Part shown: positions 6,792 through 16,861 of the stretch, piece by piece
Layout: every line of letters starts with the position of its first letter
Position numbering within the stretch: the stretch's first letter is position 1
Assembly: GCF_903166585.1 (NCBI RefSeq)
Contig: NZ_CAESCM010000002.1
Location: 434,001 to 498,000 of the forward strand
Direction of reading: 5' to 3'
DNA: 64,000 nt
DNA from: Pedobacter ghigonis
Lineage (GTDB): Bacteria; Bacteroidota; Bacteroidia; Sphingobacteriales; Sphingobacteriaceae
The notes under the pieces: model-generated
What the model was told of the DNA's origin: nothing
Database searches by the model: none
Seen by the model: the letters and a program-made list of their open reading frames with translations, nothing else
Program-made: the position numbers and the translations under genes

Positions 6792-9700
6792 ATGCGATAC
6801 TTATGGGCGTGCCTTGGCTTTTTTGCAGCGTTTACGTTAAACGTTTTACCAGTTTTTGCTGGCGCTAATAAAATGCATAAAGGCTTAGCAATTAAACACT
6901 TTGTTCTTCAGGATACGACGAAAATCAAGTTCGTTTCCTTAAAAGATTCATTGAGAAAAGACAGCTTAAATCAGATTAAGCAAAAAACACTTTACAATAA
7001 GTTATCTGGCGGTGTACAGAAGAACACCAGAAACTTATCTCTTTTCCCTGCCATTTCATTACAGCAAAATTTAAAGGGCAATTATGCTGGTCTGTACGTT
7101 CAGGAGCCATCGGGCGAACCTGGCAGCATACAGAATATGTTTTTAAGGGGAGCCCCCATGCCGCTCTTATCCAAAAAGGATGTGTATTCTTCGCAACCTT
7201 TGGTGGTGTTGGATGGGATTCCACTCATAGGCGAACATCCCTTCGCTTTTGATATCCAGCAGTACGATTTTAACAGGATTGGTCCGGCTACCAATTTGCT
7301 AAGCACCATCGATATTAACAATATCGCATCGGTAGAAGTATTAAGCGATTTAGCCAGCACGGCCATTTACGGTCCAAGGGGTGTAAACGGCGTAATCCTG
7401 CTCAAATCAAAAACGCCTGATGGCATTGCACGCAGCATTAGCTTTAACTCTTATATCGGTATGGTGCAAAAGCCAAACGTTAATACCATCAATGGCAAGT
7501 ACGAAAACGAATTCAGACAGCGCTTTTACGATATCTATACCACAAACGGCAGGTACTCTGACGATGAGGCTTATCCTGTTTATTTAAGCGATTCGTTAAA
7601 TAATGTTTACAGCGGTAAATCAGACTGGACCGATTTATACTATAAAAATGCACTGGTTTATGGGATCAACCTTGGCTTAACAGGAGGCTCTGACAGGGCA
7701 AGTTTCAGGTTTTCACTCGGTAATACTAAAAGTGAGGGAGTGGCCGATGGAACAGGTTTAGATCGCTACAGTGCCATGTTTAACATCAACATGAAGCCCG
7801 TTAAATGGTTATTGTTTTCGGCAATGATTAACGGTAACCGTTTAAACCGTACCCGCAACAGGAGTTTAAGAGACCGTTTTGCACAGATTAATTATTTCCC
7901 TGATCTAAGCGCACCTCTGGCACCCAATAAAGATTATTACGCCAGCTACCTGAACGAGTACACTAAAGGTTTCGACGATAATAAAACCAATAGCATACAG
8001 GGCTTTGCCAAGCTGGTAGGTACTTTGGGTAAATTTAAAATAAGCTCATCGTTTAATGTAGATTATAACGAAGGGTACCGCGATGTTTTTTACGCCCGTA
8101 CATTATTGCAGGGAAATAGCTATGCATCTAACTATTATGGCTTTAACCAGCGCTTAATGATGGATAATAAGGCTACTTACGATCTGAACCTTAAAAACGT
8201 ACACGATTTCCACTTTGAGCTGGGCCAATCCATGATGTGGGATATTTATAAGTATAACAATGCTTATGCTTATAAAGGTGCCAACGATTATATCAAAATT
8301 AACCTGCTTGATTCTAAGCCATTAAATGACAACGGAAGCGCTAACGGTGGTTATTTAACACCAGTTGCGTTTCCGAGAGAACTTACTTACAGGTTTTTAG
8401 ATAAAACAGCCGATAACCTGCTATCATTTTATGGTAAGGTAAATTATTCGTACAACGATAAATATTTCGTTTCGGGTACCCTGCGTCTTGATGGTTCATC
8501 GAACGCGCAGCCTACCAAACGCTGGTTTTACTCGCCTGTACTTTCTGCAGCCTGGAACATCAAAAACGATTTGTTAAAAGACAACAAAGGGATTGATGAT
8601 CTGGTACTACGCGCCAGTGCCGGTAGAATGGGCAGAACCTTTACCTACGATAATTATGCACAGGGACCACAGTACACTGCATCAGTAGGTTATACCGGAA
8701 ACTTAACGGTACCGGGCTACAATGCAATTGGTGTACTTACCAGGCCTTACTCTTTTGGTTGGGTAGGCTATAGTGTGCCATGGTCGTACTCCGATCAGCT
8801 TAACATCGGCGTAGATGTGGCGATGCTTAAAAACCGCCTGCATGTATCGGCCGATTTTTATACCAAAGCAGAGAAAAACCAGTTGGTGGGCATTCCATCG
8901 TATGCTGAGTATGGTTACAAGCAATCGATAGAAAGTGGCCTGAACATGAGCAATACCGGGGTAGATTTAACCATTAGCGCTTTGGTAATTGCACAAAGCA
9001 AATTCTCCTGGAATTCGGCCCTTAATTTTAACCACAACAGCAATAAATTAACTGCATTGCCAAGAGGTTTAAATGAAATTATTATTGGCAACAGGTTCTT
9101 AAAAGTGGGCCAGCCGGTAGATCAGTATTGGTTATTGGAAAATGAAGGCATTTACACAGCAAACAACCAGGTGCCGGTAGTAAACGGACAACCTTTAAAA
9201 TACAATGGTACGCCTTTAAAAGCAGGCGATCCACGCTGGAAAGACCAAAATGGTGACAACATTATCGATGAAAAAGATAAAGTATTAAAAGGTCACTCAT
9301 TACCGGTTTTATCGGGTGGTTTCGATAACGCTTTTACTTACGGTAACTGGAGTTTAGGTACCAACCTCTATTTCAACCTGGGCCGTAAACTGATTAACCA
9401 GGATATGGCTAACCGCTTTGATTTTGTAAACCGCGAAGGCAATACCGATGTATCGTCGGTAAAAGAAATCACTTTCTGGGAGAAAAGAGGCGATTACAGC
9501 AAATACCCGCTGTACAATCCATGGAGCACTGTAATTCCATACCGTACCGATCAGGACTTGTTTTTGGAAAATGCTTCATTCCTGAAACTGAGATCTGTTT
9601 CAATCGGATACGATTTAGGAACCGTACTGAAAAAGAAGAACATCAAAATCAACAAGTTTTTTGTATACGGATCGGTTAATAATGTATTTGTAATTACCCC

Positions 9701-9806
9701 TTATACAGGGCAAGACCCCGAGCTGGTAAGTTACGATGGTATTGATACCGGCTATGGCCAGCCTATACCAAGAACCTATACCCTGGGAGTTAAAATGGAA
9801 TTATAA
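6792..9806 (+). CDS. SusC/RagA-family TonB-dependent outer membrane receptor lacking the N-terminal regulatory domain
   Basis: 1004 residues. Signal peptide at about 1-23 (ends PVFA). A TonB plug domain lies near 75-205, with LVVLDGIPL and VEVLSDLASTAIYGPRGVNG, the standard SusC plug ending. The rest is a 22-strand beta-barrel, with a DQNGDNIIDEKD loop near 820 and a C-terminal TYTLGVKMEL strand. Unlike the other four SusC proteins in this window it has no carboxypeptidase-D-like domain; a 50-residue Lys/Ser/Leu-rich linker replaces it. It should form a pair with the SusD that starts one base after its stop and import a ligand with TonB energy. The substrate is unknown; no sugar-cleaving enzyme is in the operon. 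Confidence 0.93.
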   Translation: MRYLWACLGFFAAFTLNVLPVFAGANKMHKGLAIKHFVLQDTTKIKFVSLKDSLRKDSLNQIKQKTLYNKLSGGVQKNTRNLSLFPAISLQQNLKGNYAGLYVQEPSGEPGSIQNMFLRGAPMPLLSKKDVYSSQPLVVLDGIPLIGEHPFAFDIQQYDFNRIGPATNLLSTIDINNIASVEVLSDLASTAIYGPRGVNGVILLKSKTPDGIARSISFNSYIGMVQKPNVNTINGKYENEFRQRFYDIYTTNGRYSDDEAYPVYLSDSLNNVYSGKSDWTDLYYKNALVYGINLGLTGGSDRASFRFSLGNTKSEGVADGTGLDRYSAMFNINMKPVKWLLFSAMINGNRLNRTRNRSLRDRFAQINYFPDLSAPLAPNKDYYASYLNEYTKGFDDNKTNSIQGFAKLVGTLGKFKISSSFNVDYNEGYRDVFYARTLLQGNSYASNYYGFNQRLMMDNKATYDLNLKNVHDFHFELGQSMMWDIYKYNNAYAYKGANDYIKINLLDSKPLNDNGSANGGYLTPVAFPRELTYRFLDKTADNLLSFYGKVNYSYNDKYFVSGTLRLDGSSNAQPTKRWFYSPVLSAAWNIKNDLLKDNKGIDDLVLRASAGRMGRTFTYDNYAQGPQYTASVGYTGNLTVPGYNAIGVLTRPYSFGWVGYSVPWSYSDQLNIGVDVAMLKNRLHVSADFYTKAEKNQLVGIPSYAEYGYKQSIESGLNMSNTGVDLTISALVIAQSKFSWNSALNFNHNSNKLTALPRGLNEIIIGNRFLKVGQPVDQYWLLENEGIYTANNQVPVVNGQPLKYNGTPLKAGDPRWKDQNGDNIIDEKDKVLKGHSLPVLSGGFDNAFTYGNWSLGTNLYFNLGRKLINQDMANRFDFVNREGNTDVSSVKEITFWEKRGDYSKYPLYNPWSTVIPYRTDQDLFLENASFLKLRSVSIGYDLGTVLKKKNIKINKFFVYGSVNNVFVITPYTGQDPELVSYDGIDTGYGQPIPRTYTLGVKMEL

Positions 9807-9807
9807 T

Positions 9808-11352
9808 ATGGAAAGCAATACGAACAAAACATCAACAATGATGAAGAAGATATTATACACATTTCTGCTGGCTGTAGTGGTTTTATCGGGTTGTAATAAA
9901 GCCCTGGAAACCGATTCGACCCGCGTTGTGGGCGAGAAAAACATGTGGAATACTGTAGAGGATGCAAGGGCAGGTATTATGGGCGTTTATGCGCTTACAC
10001 GTGCTGCACTATCTGATAACAACAGCCACTGGATTTATGGCGACGTGAGGCCTGGGGAGTTTACCAGCCCGAAGAGGCAAGACCTGAAAGCCATTATCAG
10101 CAACAATTTAAATGCATCTTACCCGGTAGTAGAATCGCTTTCCGATTGGACCAGGTTTTATGCCATTGTAAATGGCGCTAACGTTTTTATGGAAAACGTA
10201 GCTCATGTAAAGGCTACCGATAAACGTTACTCGGATAACAACATGACGGTAGATATTGCTCAAGCCAAGTTTTTAAGGGCTTTTGCTTATTTCTACATGG
10301 TACGCATCTGGGGTGATGTGCCTTTCATTATCTCCTCAAATGAAGGGGTATTTGAAAACAAACCACGTGAAAACCAAGCCAAGATTTTAGCATGGGTAGA
10401 AAGTGAAATGTTAAAGGCCGCAGCCGATTTACCTTACATTTACAGTGGAGGGGACATTCAGCAACCCAGCAATTATTACAACGAAGACAGAAGTCGTTGG
10501 GGTGGTGCCTTAGCTACTAAAGTTACAGCATATGCGGTTTTAGCACATGTTGCAGCCTGGACAGCCGATTATTCGAATGTAGCCAAGTATGCCAAATTTG
10601 TAGAAGATAATTATGGCAAAAGTGGTGGTGGCTTTACTTCGAGCACCGATCTGTCTAACTCAAATGGCTTTTTCTACAATAAAAACACCAGACAAATGTT
10701 TGGCTTTAACTCCGATTACGGTCACATTGATGGTTCATCAACTGGTCACCTTGAAGAGTTAACACTTGCCGAACCGATTATTACCAAAGCTATCCCGGAT
10801 ATCTATTTACCTAAAGATTCGATTCTGAAATATTTTAACTGGCCAAATGATGAAAGGTTTGCGGTGGATACTTTAGGCCAATCGAAATACGACCGGTATT
10901 TTACCAATTTAAATGGTAAATATCCCATTTTCAGTAAAATAAAGGTAATTCAGGGAGGAAGTACCGACCCCAACTTCAGGTACTTTACCAGTGCGCTTAT
11001 TTTTACCCGCTTAGAAGATATTGTGCTTTTAAGGGCCGAAGCACTATCAGTTTTAGGCGACCAGACCGGCGCTGCTAATGAATTGCTGAGCATCCTTCTG
11101 CGAAGAACAGTTCCGGGCACATCTATTAGTTTTAATGCGAATGGCGATTTGATCAAAATGATTTTTGAAGAAAGGCACCGCGAATTATTGGGTGAGGGGC
11201 AACGCTGGTACGATTTGATCCGCTACAATAAAATCAGGCAGAACGATGCCAAATTTATGAACCTGATCAATTCGGGCGGTATTTACTGGCCAATTTCGCG
11301 TAAGCTTTTGTTGCAGAATAATTTATTAACACAGAACCCTTACTGGCGCTAA
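9808..11352 (+). CDS. SusD/RagB-family surface lipoprotein (pairs with first SusC)
   Basis: 514 residues from the ATG at 9808, one base after the SusC stop (TAATATG), which suggests coupled translation. ATGs at 9838 and 9841 would give a more usual short lipoprotein signal (MMKKIL..., LSGC lipobox, Cys29 in the long form). The body shows SusD hallmarks: AQAKFLRAFAYFYMVRIWGDVPF (TPR-like helix), and near the C-terminus IFEERHRELLGEGQRWYDLIRY followed by YWPISRKLLLQN. It caps the SusC barrel and binds the substrate at the cell surface. Confidence 0.93.
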   Translation: MESNTNKTSTMMKKILYTFLLAVVVLSGCNKALETDSTRVVGEKNMWNTVEDARAGIMGVYALTRAALSDNNSHWIYGDVRPGEFTSPKRQDLKAIISNNLNASYPVVESLSDWTRFYAIVNGANVFMENVAHVKATDKRYSDNNMTVDIAQAKFLRAFAYFYMVRIWGDVPFIISSNEGVFENKPRENQAKILAWVESEMLKAAADLPYIYSGGDIQQPSNYYNEDRSRWGGALATKVTAYAVLAHVAAWTADYSNVAKYAKFVEDNYGKSGGGFTSSTDLSNSNGFFYNKNTRQMFGFNSDYGHIDGSSTGHLEELTLAEPIITKAIPDIYLPKDSILKYFNWPNDERFAVDTLGQSKYDRYFTNLNGKYPIFSKIKVIQGGSTDPNFRYFTSALIFTRLEDIVLLRAEALSVLGDQTGAANELLSILLRRTVPGTSISFNANGDLIKMIFEERHRELLGEGQRWYDLIRYNKIRQNDAKFMNLINSGGIYWPISRKLLLQNNLLTQNPYWR

Positions 11353-11444
11353 ACAATAAAGAAATGAAACCATTATCATCTTTCAAATCGCAATGCGAAA
11401 TGCTTAAGCTCATAATGGCTTCATCACCATTAAAATATAATCAG

Positions 11445-12554
11445 ATGAAAAAATTTGTAAAATATGCGGGAGCCATAACCATGCTTTTATTGCTCACCCT
11501 GGTGTATTCGGCTTGTAAAAAGAACGGAGGCTATTACGAAGCTGCCGGTGAAACTGCGCCGTTTTCAGGGAATATATATGAATATTTAAAAAGCAAGCCT
11601 GGTATATACGATTCGCTTATTGTAGCGGTCGACAGGATGGGCCTAAAAAAGACACTTACCGATAGTAATGTGACTTTGTTTGCCGTAACGAACCCTAGTT
11701 TTCAGCTGGCTTTACGTAATTTAAATGCCCTAAGAAAGCAATCGGATAAAGATCCTTTGTTTTTAGCCAATATTGATGGTGTACAGTTGGATACCATGAT
11801 TTCTTACTACATCATTAGGGGGGTAAAGCCAACCGATTCGTTAAAACTACAGGATGGTTTAAATTTAACCAGTGTAAAGGTTGCTTACCCCATGCATGCC
11901 AAATCGGTAAAAGGATCGGCATCGGGCCAGGTAGGAGCCGGACCCGAAGTAATCGAATTCAGCAATACCAAAAAAAGCAAGTTTATCAGAAACTGGTCTA
12001 CCAGTACAACTGCTTCTAATAATATCCGCACTAAAAACGGAATTGTACATGTAGTCAGTCCCGATCACCTTTTCGGTTTTGATGGCTTTGTTACCCGTTT
12101 AACATTTGTGCCGCCACCACCAAACTTAATGGTTACCGTGGGTGGAACTTTCTCTACCAACCGCGAAAATGGTGGTGGGCCAACCAGTGGCGAGAACTCT
12201 AAAAAAGTAATCGATGGCGATGACCATACCAAGTTTTTATGCGATTTACAGGGCTTTTTAACCATGCAGTTTAAGCTTAAAACGCCAGAGGTATCGTCGG
12301 TTTATACGCTAACATCAGCTAACGATGCTGTAGAAAGAGATCCGAAAGCCTGGACATACGAGGGCTCTCAGGATGGTGTAACCTGGACCGAACTGCATCG
12401 CGTTACCAACTTCTTTTTCGAAGAAAGGTATCAGCAAAAAGTATTCAGGTGTACCAATACTGTGGCCTACCAGTACTACAGGGTAAATATTACCGAGTTA
12501 AGAAGTGGTGGTGTATTCCAGTTGGCCGAATGGACAATTAATAAAACGAAATAG
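11445..12554 (+). CDS. Lipoprotein with fasciclin (FAS1) and C-terminal F5/8 type C (discoidin) domains
   Basis: 369 residues from the ATG at 11445, which gives a clean lipoprotein signal (SAC lipobox, Cys24, then KKNGGYY). The frame is open up to an ATG at 11364, but that adds 27 residues unlike a signal peptide. Residues about 40-215 form a fasciclin domain (IYDSLIVAVDRMGLKKTL, TLFAVTNPSF, NGIVHVVSPDHLF), a fold used in adhesion. Residues about 230-369 form a discoidin domain (KVIDGDDHTKFL, YTLTSANDAVERDP, QYYRVNITE, FQLAEWTIN), usually a carbohydrate- or surface-binding module. It is probably an accessory ligand-binding lipoprotein of the SusC/SusD complex. The same discoidin type recurs in the last gene of this operon. 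Confidence 0.85.
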   Translation: MKKFVKYAGAITMLLLLTLVYSACKKNGGYYEAAGETAPFSGNIYEYLKSKPGIYDSLIVAVDRMGLKKTLTDSNVTLFAVTNPSFQLALRNLNALRKQSDKDPLFLANIDGVQLDTMISYYIIRGVKPTDSLKLQDGLNLTSVKVAYPMHAKSVKGSASGQVGAGPEVIEFSNTKKSKFIRNWSTSTTASNNIRTKNGIVHVVSPDHLFGFDGFVTRLTFVPPPPNLMVTVGGTFSTNRENGGGPTSGENSKKVIDGDDHTKFLCDLQGFLTMQFKLKTPEVSSVYTLTSANDAVERDPKAWTYEGSQDGVTWTELHRVTNFFFEERYQQKVFRCTNTVAYQYYRVNITELRSGGVFQLAEWTINKTK

Positions 12555-12590
12555 ATGATGGAGTACGGAAAAAATAAATTAGAAAAACTT

Positions 12591-13679
12591 ATGAAGTCAA
12601 TCCTAAAAAAGGAACATCTTTTTGTAGCGTTTGCGCTGGTTGTTTTTAGCGGATGTAAAAAACTATACAATTTGCCTGACGAAAAAGATTACTTAAGTAA
12701 CAATGTAAATTTTAGTAATAAAATTCTCGAGCCGATTATTGGCCGTAATAATTTAATAGGCGGCTTTAATAGCGATAACTCAACAGCCCCAATCACCTTC
12801 GAAATCGTAAATGCAAGGTATGGAGATGGAAGGCCGGTAAGCGATATCTTTAAAAAAGTACCTACTTACGTTTGGACTTCTCCATATACGGGTTTAGAAA
12901 AAAGTCTGGCCGAAATTGAAGCCAAAAGAAAACTGGAGGAGCATTCTTTATTGGAAATCCGTTCTTCAGGGCAGTTTATATTGTGGGCATCGGCAACAAA
13001 TCAGCTCATTAACCCAAGGCCAACCGATAGTACCAATTTTTCGCAGGATACCCGTTTTTTCGATGTAAAAGTTAAAAATACAGGTGGCGAGCGATTAATT
13101 AAAGATTTCCAGATCAGGCCATTCAGAGAGCGCCCTTACGAGCCGTCGAACGATTTTAATGCGTTTACAGGCTTACCTGCTCCCGATCCTAAATTCCCAC
13201 TCGATAAAAAATTAAGGGATTATATCCGCCCTTATTTAAACAACGTGGTTGGTGCCAGCAGCAATAAAAACCTGGTAAGCAATAACGACCTGAAAGATGT
13301 GGTTGTTTACATCCGTCCGTTTACAGGCGGTAATGGCCATTCGTTGCGGATTAAAGCTTTAAATAAAGATTCGGTAGAAATCAATCCTGCATTTTTTAAC
13401 GAAACCGTGTGGGATAAAATGATCCATGGTTTTAACATGCAGAAAACCGATAAGTATGTACAGTACGATGTAGCTTATCCAATTCCACTGGTAGAAATAC
13501 CAACCTCGTACGCCACTGGCGGTTCGAGGGCAAAGGCAGAACTGAGCTATTCGAGAGGTGCTTTCGGTGGTGGGCGTATCATTGCCAATTTCGGTGTTGA
13601 TTTCGCCATTTACAAGGCAGGCGACTGGGAAATTGTATTTCACTTTAAAACAGATAACCCAAAATTTGTAAACGAGTAG
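12591..13679 (+). CDS. DUF5007-type lipoprotein
   Basis: 362 residues from the ATG at 12591 (lipobox FSGC, Cys22, then KK). An ATG at 12555, directly abutting the previous stop (TAGATGATG), is an alternative that would add 12 residues before the signal. The mature protein begins LPDEKDYLS...ILEPIIGR and continues through ITFEIVNARYGDGRP, TYVWTSPYTGLEKSL and NTGGERLIKDFQIRP to a C-terminal IVFHFKTDNP. This matches my recollection of DUF5007, a family of unknown function found beside SusC/SusD and fasciclin genes. No catalytic motif is visible. Likely a surface accessory protein. Confidence 0.72.
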   Translation: MKSILKKEHLFVAFALVVFSGCKKLYNLPDEKDYLSNNVNFSNKILEPIIGRNNLIGGFNSDNSTAPITFEIVNARYGDGRPVSDIFKKVPTYVWTSPYTGLEKSLAEIEAKRKLEEHSLLEIRSSGQFILWASATNQLINPRPTDSTNFSQDTRFFDVKVKNTGGERLIKDFQIRPFRERPYEPSNDFNAFTGLPAPDPKFPLDKKLRDYIRPYLNNVVGASSNKNLVSNNDLKDVVVYIRPFTGGNGHSLRIKALNKDSVEINPAFFNETVWDKMIHGFNMQKTDKYVQYDVAYPIPLVEIPTSYATGGSRAKAELSYSRGAFGGGRIIANFGVDFAIYKAGDWEIVFHFKTDNPKFVNE

Positions 13680-13700
13680 GCAACATTTAGCGCTAATATT

Positions 13701-16700
13701 ATGAGAAAAAATATACTTTTTTATGCATTGCTTATAGTATGCATAATGTTTGGCACAAGTGCTTATTCGCAGGATAAATACATCATTGTGAATGGTACGG
13801 TTGTCGATAAAGAAACAAAACAAGGGGTGCCGGGGGTTTCGGTAATTTTAGAAGAAACCAATAAAGGTTTAACCCAAACCAATGGTAAAGGCCAGTTTAC
13901 GGTAAATGTACCGGTTGGCGGAACGCTTGTATTTAAATTTTTAGGATTTAATACCACAAAAACCAAAATAACCGGGGCAACTAATATTACCGTAACCATT
14001 AGCGAAGACCGCAAGGCGCTTGATGAGGTAATTATTGTTGCTTACCAGAAAAGAAGTAAAGAAACCACTACAGGTTCGGCCACTTTAATTCAGGCAAAAG
14101 AAGTTCAGGATATTCCGGTATCAAACGTAGAACAACTTTTGCAGGGTAAGGTTCCGGGCTTAAACATCCAGAACAATACCGGTGCACCTGGTTTCAGGGG
14201 TTCGGTACAGGTGCGTGGTCTTTCGAGCTTAAGTATTTCGGGTAGTGGTAACGAATCTTTCTTACAACCTACATCGCCACTGTACATTATTGATGGCGTG
14301 CCTTTAGATGCTGATAAAGCTGCCGAGTTTGGTTTTCAGAGCCAGGGCCCGGGTGTGAGTCCGCTTTCTTTAATCCCGCAAGAAGATATCGAGAATATCC
14401 AGATCCTGAAAGATGCCCAGGCAACTTCGATGTATGGATCGAGAGGTGCTTACGGGGTAATTATCATCACCACCAAAAGGGGTAACTCTAAAGTACCACG
14501 TATCAGATACGTAACCAATGCTTTCGTTAATGCGCCACCTAAACTGCGCGAAACATTAGGCGGAAATTCTGAGCGTTCGTTAAAAATCCAGCAGATTATC
14601 CTTAATGCCCAAAACGTAAATGATATCCGTGCCATCTCTAACACACCTTTTCTGGCCGATAGTTTAAATGCATACTGGAACAACTCTACCGATTGGCAGA
14701 GCGTATTTTATCAAACCACCTACAACCAGAGTCACAACTTGGCTTTAGATGGTGGCGACCCCACCTTTAATTACAAGGCCAACGTAGGTTACTATACCGA
14801 AAAAGGGGTAATTAAAAATACAGGTTACGACCGTTACAACCTGAACATGAACATGGAGTTTAAACCAAACGAAAAATTCAGGTTCTTTGGTTTCATTAAC
14901 GGTTCGGTAGGTAAGCAAAATAAAGGTAATGGGGTAGGTTTACTTCAATCGGGTGTTGCTGCCAATGGCCAGGCTTCTACTTTATTGCCGCCTCCATCTT
15001 TCTATCAGGCATCGGGTGGGGTATTATCGGCTTTACAAACTTTAAACGATAACAATTCAAGGAACTTACGTACCAACGTAGAAGCGCGTTACGAATTTAT
15101 ACCAGGTTTGGCGGCTTCTTCTACTTTAAGTTACGATTACACTTCCGATACCGAATCAACATTTACACCGGCTGCTGCCAATGGCCAGTATGCTAAACTA
15201 TACGATTACGTAGGCAGAAACTTTCAGCTATACAACCGTAATGGTATTACCTACGCCAAAACTTTCGGCGAAAAACACAACATTTTCGTAAACACCTTTA
15301 ACGAGATTTATAAGCAAGGGGCACAGGCAGGTATTACCCGTCAGGAAAGATTACCTAACGATCAGCTTCAGGGTCCAACAGGTTACGATGCCTACAACTC
15401 AAGAGGTGGTGGTGTATTGAGCAATTACAGAAATGCAACCATTGCATCGTTTGCCGGATCACTTTCTTACGATTACGATAAAAAATATGTGGCCGAATTT
15501 TCATACCGTTTAGATGGTACCTCATCAAGCGGATTGGAGAACCCATATTCTAAAAACCCATCAGTAGGTTTAAGGTGGAATTTTAACAAGGAAAACTGGT
15601 TAGTCGATTCAAAATGGTTATCGTATGGTAGTTTGAGGTTAACCTGGGGACAAAACATTGTACCAACCGGAAACCTGCAAAGCATTTATGGTATTTATAA
15701 CCTTAACGGTAACTTCAACAATAACCCTACTATTGGTATCAATTACGACCTGGTTCCGAACCCGAACCTTAAGCCAACCACAACTACCCAGTATAACTTT
15801 GGTTTCGATTTAGGTTTGTTTAACGACAGGTTATCGCTAAACTTCGATACCTATTATAAAAAGGTAGATAACCTGTTGTTCGATAGGTTCTTGTCAAATA
15901 CGACAGGCTTTAACAAACTGGCCAGTAACGATTTGGGTATTGCCAACTATGGTAGCGAGCTAATGGTAACTTTTAGACCGGTAGTAAGCAAAGACCTCGA
16001 TATTTCAGTATCGGTAAACGGCGCATTAAACCGCGATGTATTGTTAAAACTTCCGGCCGAATATAATGGCCAGTACATCAGGTTCGATGGTTCGGGTTAT
16101 TTACAGCACAATGTTTTCCGTGTGGGTAGAAATACCTTATCTAACTATTTAAGAATTAACCAGGGTGTTTACAGCACCGATGCCGATGTGCCTGTAGATC
16201 CGGTTACGGGGAAAAGATACCAGAGCAATGGCCAGTTTTTCTTAGGTGGCGATCCGATTATTAAAGATGTAAACGGCGATTATATTTTAGATAGCCGCGA
16301 TTACGAAATTACAGGTAACTCGCAACCATTGGTTACAGGAGGTTTATCAACCAATATCAGGTATAAAAACTGGGGCTTAAACGTGTATGCAACCTACACT
16401 GCAGACCGTACCATTTTAAACAATGCCCTGGCCGATAGGATTGCCATTATGCGTAACCCTTTCTCGCAAACTTCGGTAGTGCCTTTAAATGATCTGGATA
16501 TCTGGAGAGCACCAGGCGATGTAGCCAAATACCCTTACCCTTATGATTATGCCCGGTTCGATCAGATTCAGCCTTTGCGTGCCGACCAAACCCTTTGGCA
16601 GGAAAGCGGAAGCTATTTGAAAGTGAGCAACGTAACGCTTTCGTACATGTTCGATAAAAAATGGATCAGAAGATTCGGACTTAACCAATTGCGGATTTAC

Positions 16701-16850
16701 GCTTCGACCAATAACCTGGTTACCTTTTCTAGATACAGTGGGCCTAACCCTGAGAACGTAACCACATTAGGTCGCGATATTTCGAATGGTTACCCTGTAC
16801 CACGTACTTATAACCTTGGTTTAAACTTAGAACTTAATACAGGCAACTAA
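13701..16850 (+). CDS. SusC/RagA-family TonB-dependent receptor (second in operon)
   Basis: 1049 residues with a complete architecture: signal peptide (1-23, ends YSQ), carboxypeptidase-D-like regulatory domain (about 28-108, VNGTVVDKETKQGVPGVSVILE), plug (about 115-265, LLQGKVPGLNIQ, YIIDGVPLD, ILKDAQATSMYGSRGAYGVIIITTKRG) and the beta-barrel ending YNLGLNLELN. It begins 21 bases after the DUF5007 gene, so it belongs to the same transcript, making this a two-receptor operon. It resembles the SusC at 55084 (shared YQK linker after the regulatory domain and LLQG plug motif) more than the first SusC, so the fasciclin/DUF5007 modules appear to use a particular SusC subfamily. Confidence 0.94.
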   Translation: MRKNILFYALLIVCIMFGTSAYSQDKYIIVNGTVVDKETKQGVPGVSVILEETNKGLTQTNGKGQFTVNVPVGGTLVFKFLGFNTTKTKITGATNITVTISEDRKALDEVIIVAYQKRSKETTTGSATLIQAKEVQDIPVSNVEQLLQGKVPGLNIQNNTGAPGFRGSVQVRGLSSLSISGSGNESFLQPTSPLYIIDGVPLDADKAAEFGFQSQGPGVSPLSLIPQEDIENIQILKDAQATSMYGSRGAYGVIIITTKRGNSKVPRIRYVTNAFVNAPPKLRETLGGNSERSLKIQQIILNAQNVNDIRAISNTPFLADSLNAYWNNSTDWQSVFYQTTYNQSHNLALDGGDPTFNYKANVGYYTEKGVIKNTGYDRYNLNMNMEFKPNEKFRFFGFINGSVGKQNKGNGVGLLQSGVAANGQASTLLPPPSFYQASGGVLSALQTLNDNNSRNLRTNVEARYEFIPGLAASSTLSYDYTSDTESTFTPAAANGQYAKLYDYVGRNFQLYNRNGITYAKTFGEKHNIFVNTFNEIYKQGAQAGITRQERLPNDQLQGPTGYDAYNSRGGGVLSNYRNATIASFAGSLSYDYDKKYVAEFSYRLDGTSSSGLENPYSKNPSVGLRWNFNKENWLVDSKWLSYGSLRLTWGQNIVPTGNLQSIYGIYNLNGNFNNNPTIGINYDLVPNPNLKPTTTTQYNFGFDLGLFNDRLSLNFDTYYKKVDNLLFDRFLSNTTGFNKLASNDLGIANYGSELMVTFRPVVSKDLDISVSVNGALNRDVLLKLPAEYNGQYIRFDGSGYLQHNVFRVGRNTLSNYLRINQGVYSTDADVPVDPVTGKRYQSNGQFFLGGDPIIKDVNGDYILDSRDYEITGNSQPLVTGGLSTNIRYKNWGLNVYATYTADRTILNNALADRIAIMRNPFSQTSVVPLNDLDIWRAPGDVAKYPYPYDYARFDQIQPLRADQTLWQESGSYLKVSNVTLSYMFDKKWIRRFGLNQLRIYASTNNLVTFSRYSGPNPENVTTLGRDISNGYPVPRTYNLGLNLELNTGN

Positions 16851-16861
16851 TCAATATTATT

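Noticed and set aside
13359..13823. 154-codon reverse frame across the DUF5007/SusC boundary
   Set aside because: Antisense to the ends of two clear genes on the operon strand.
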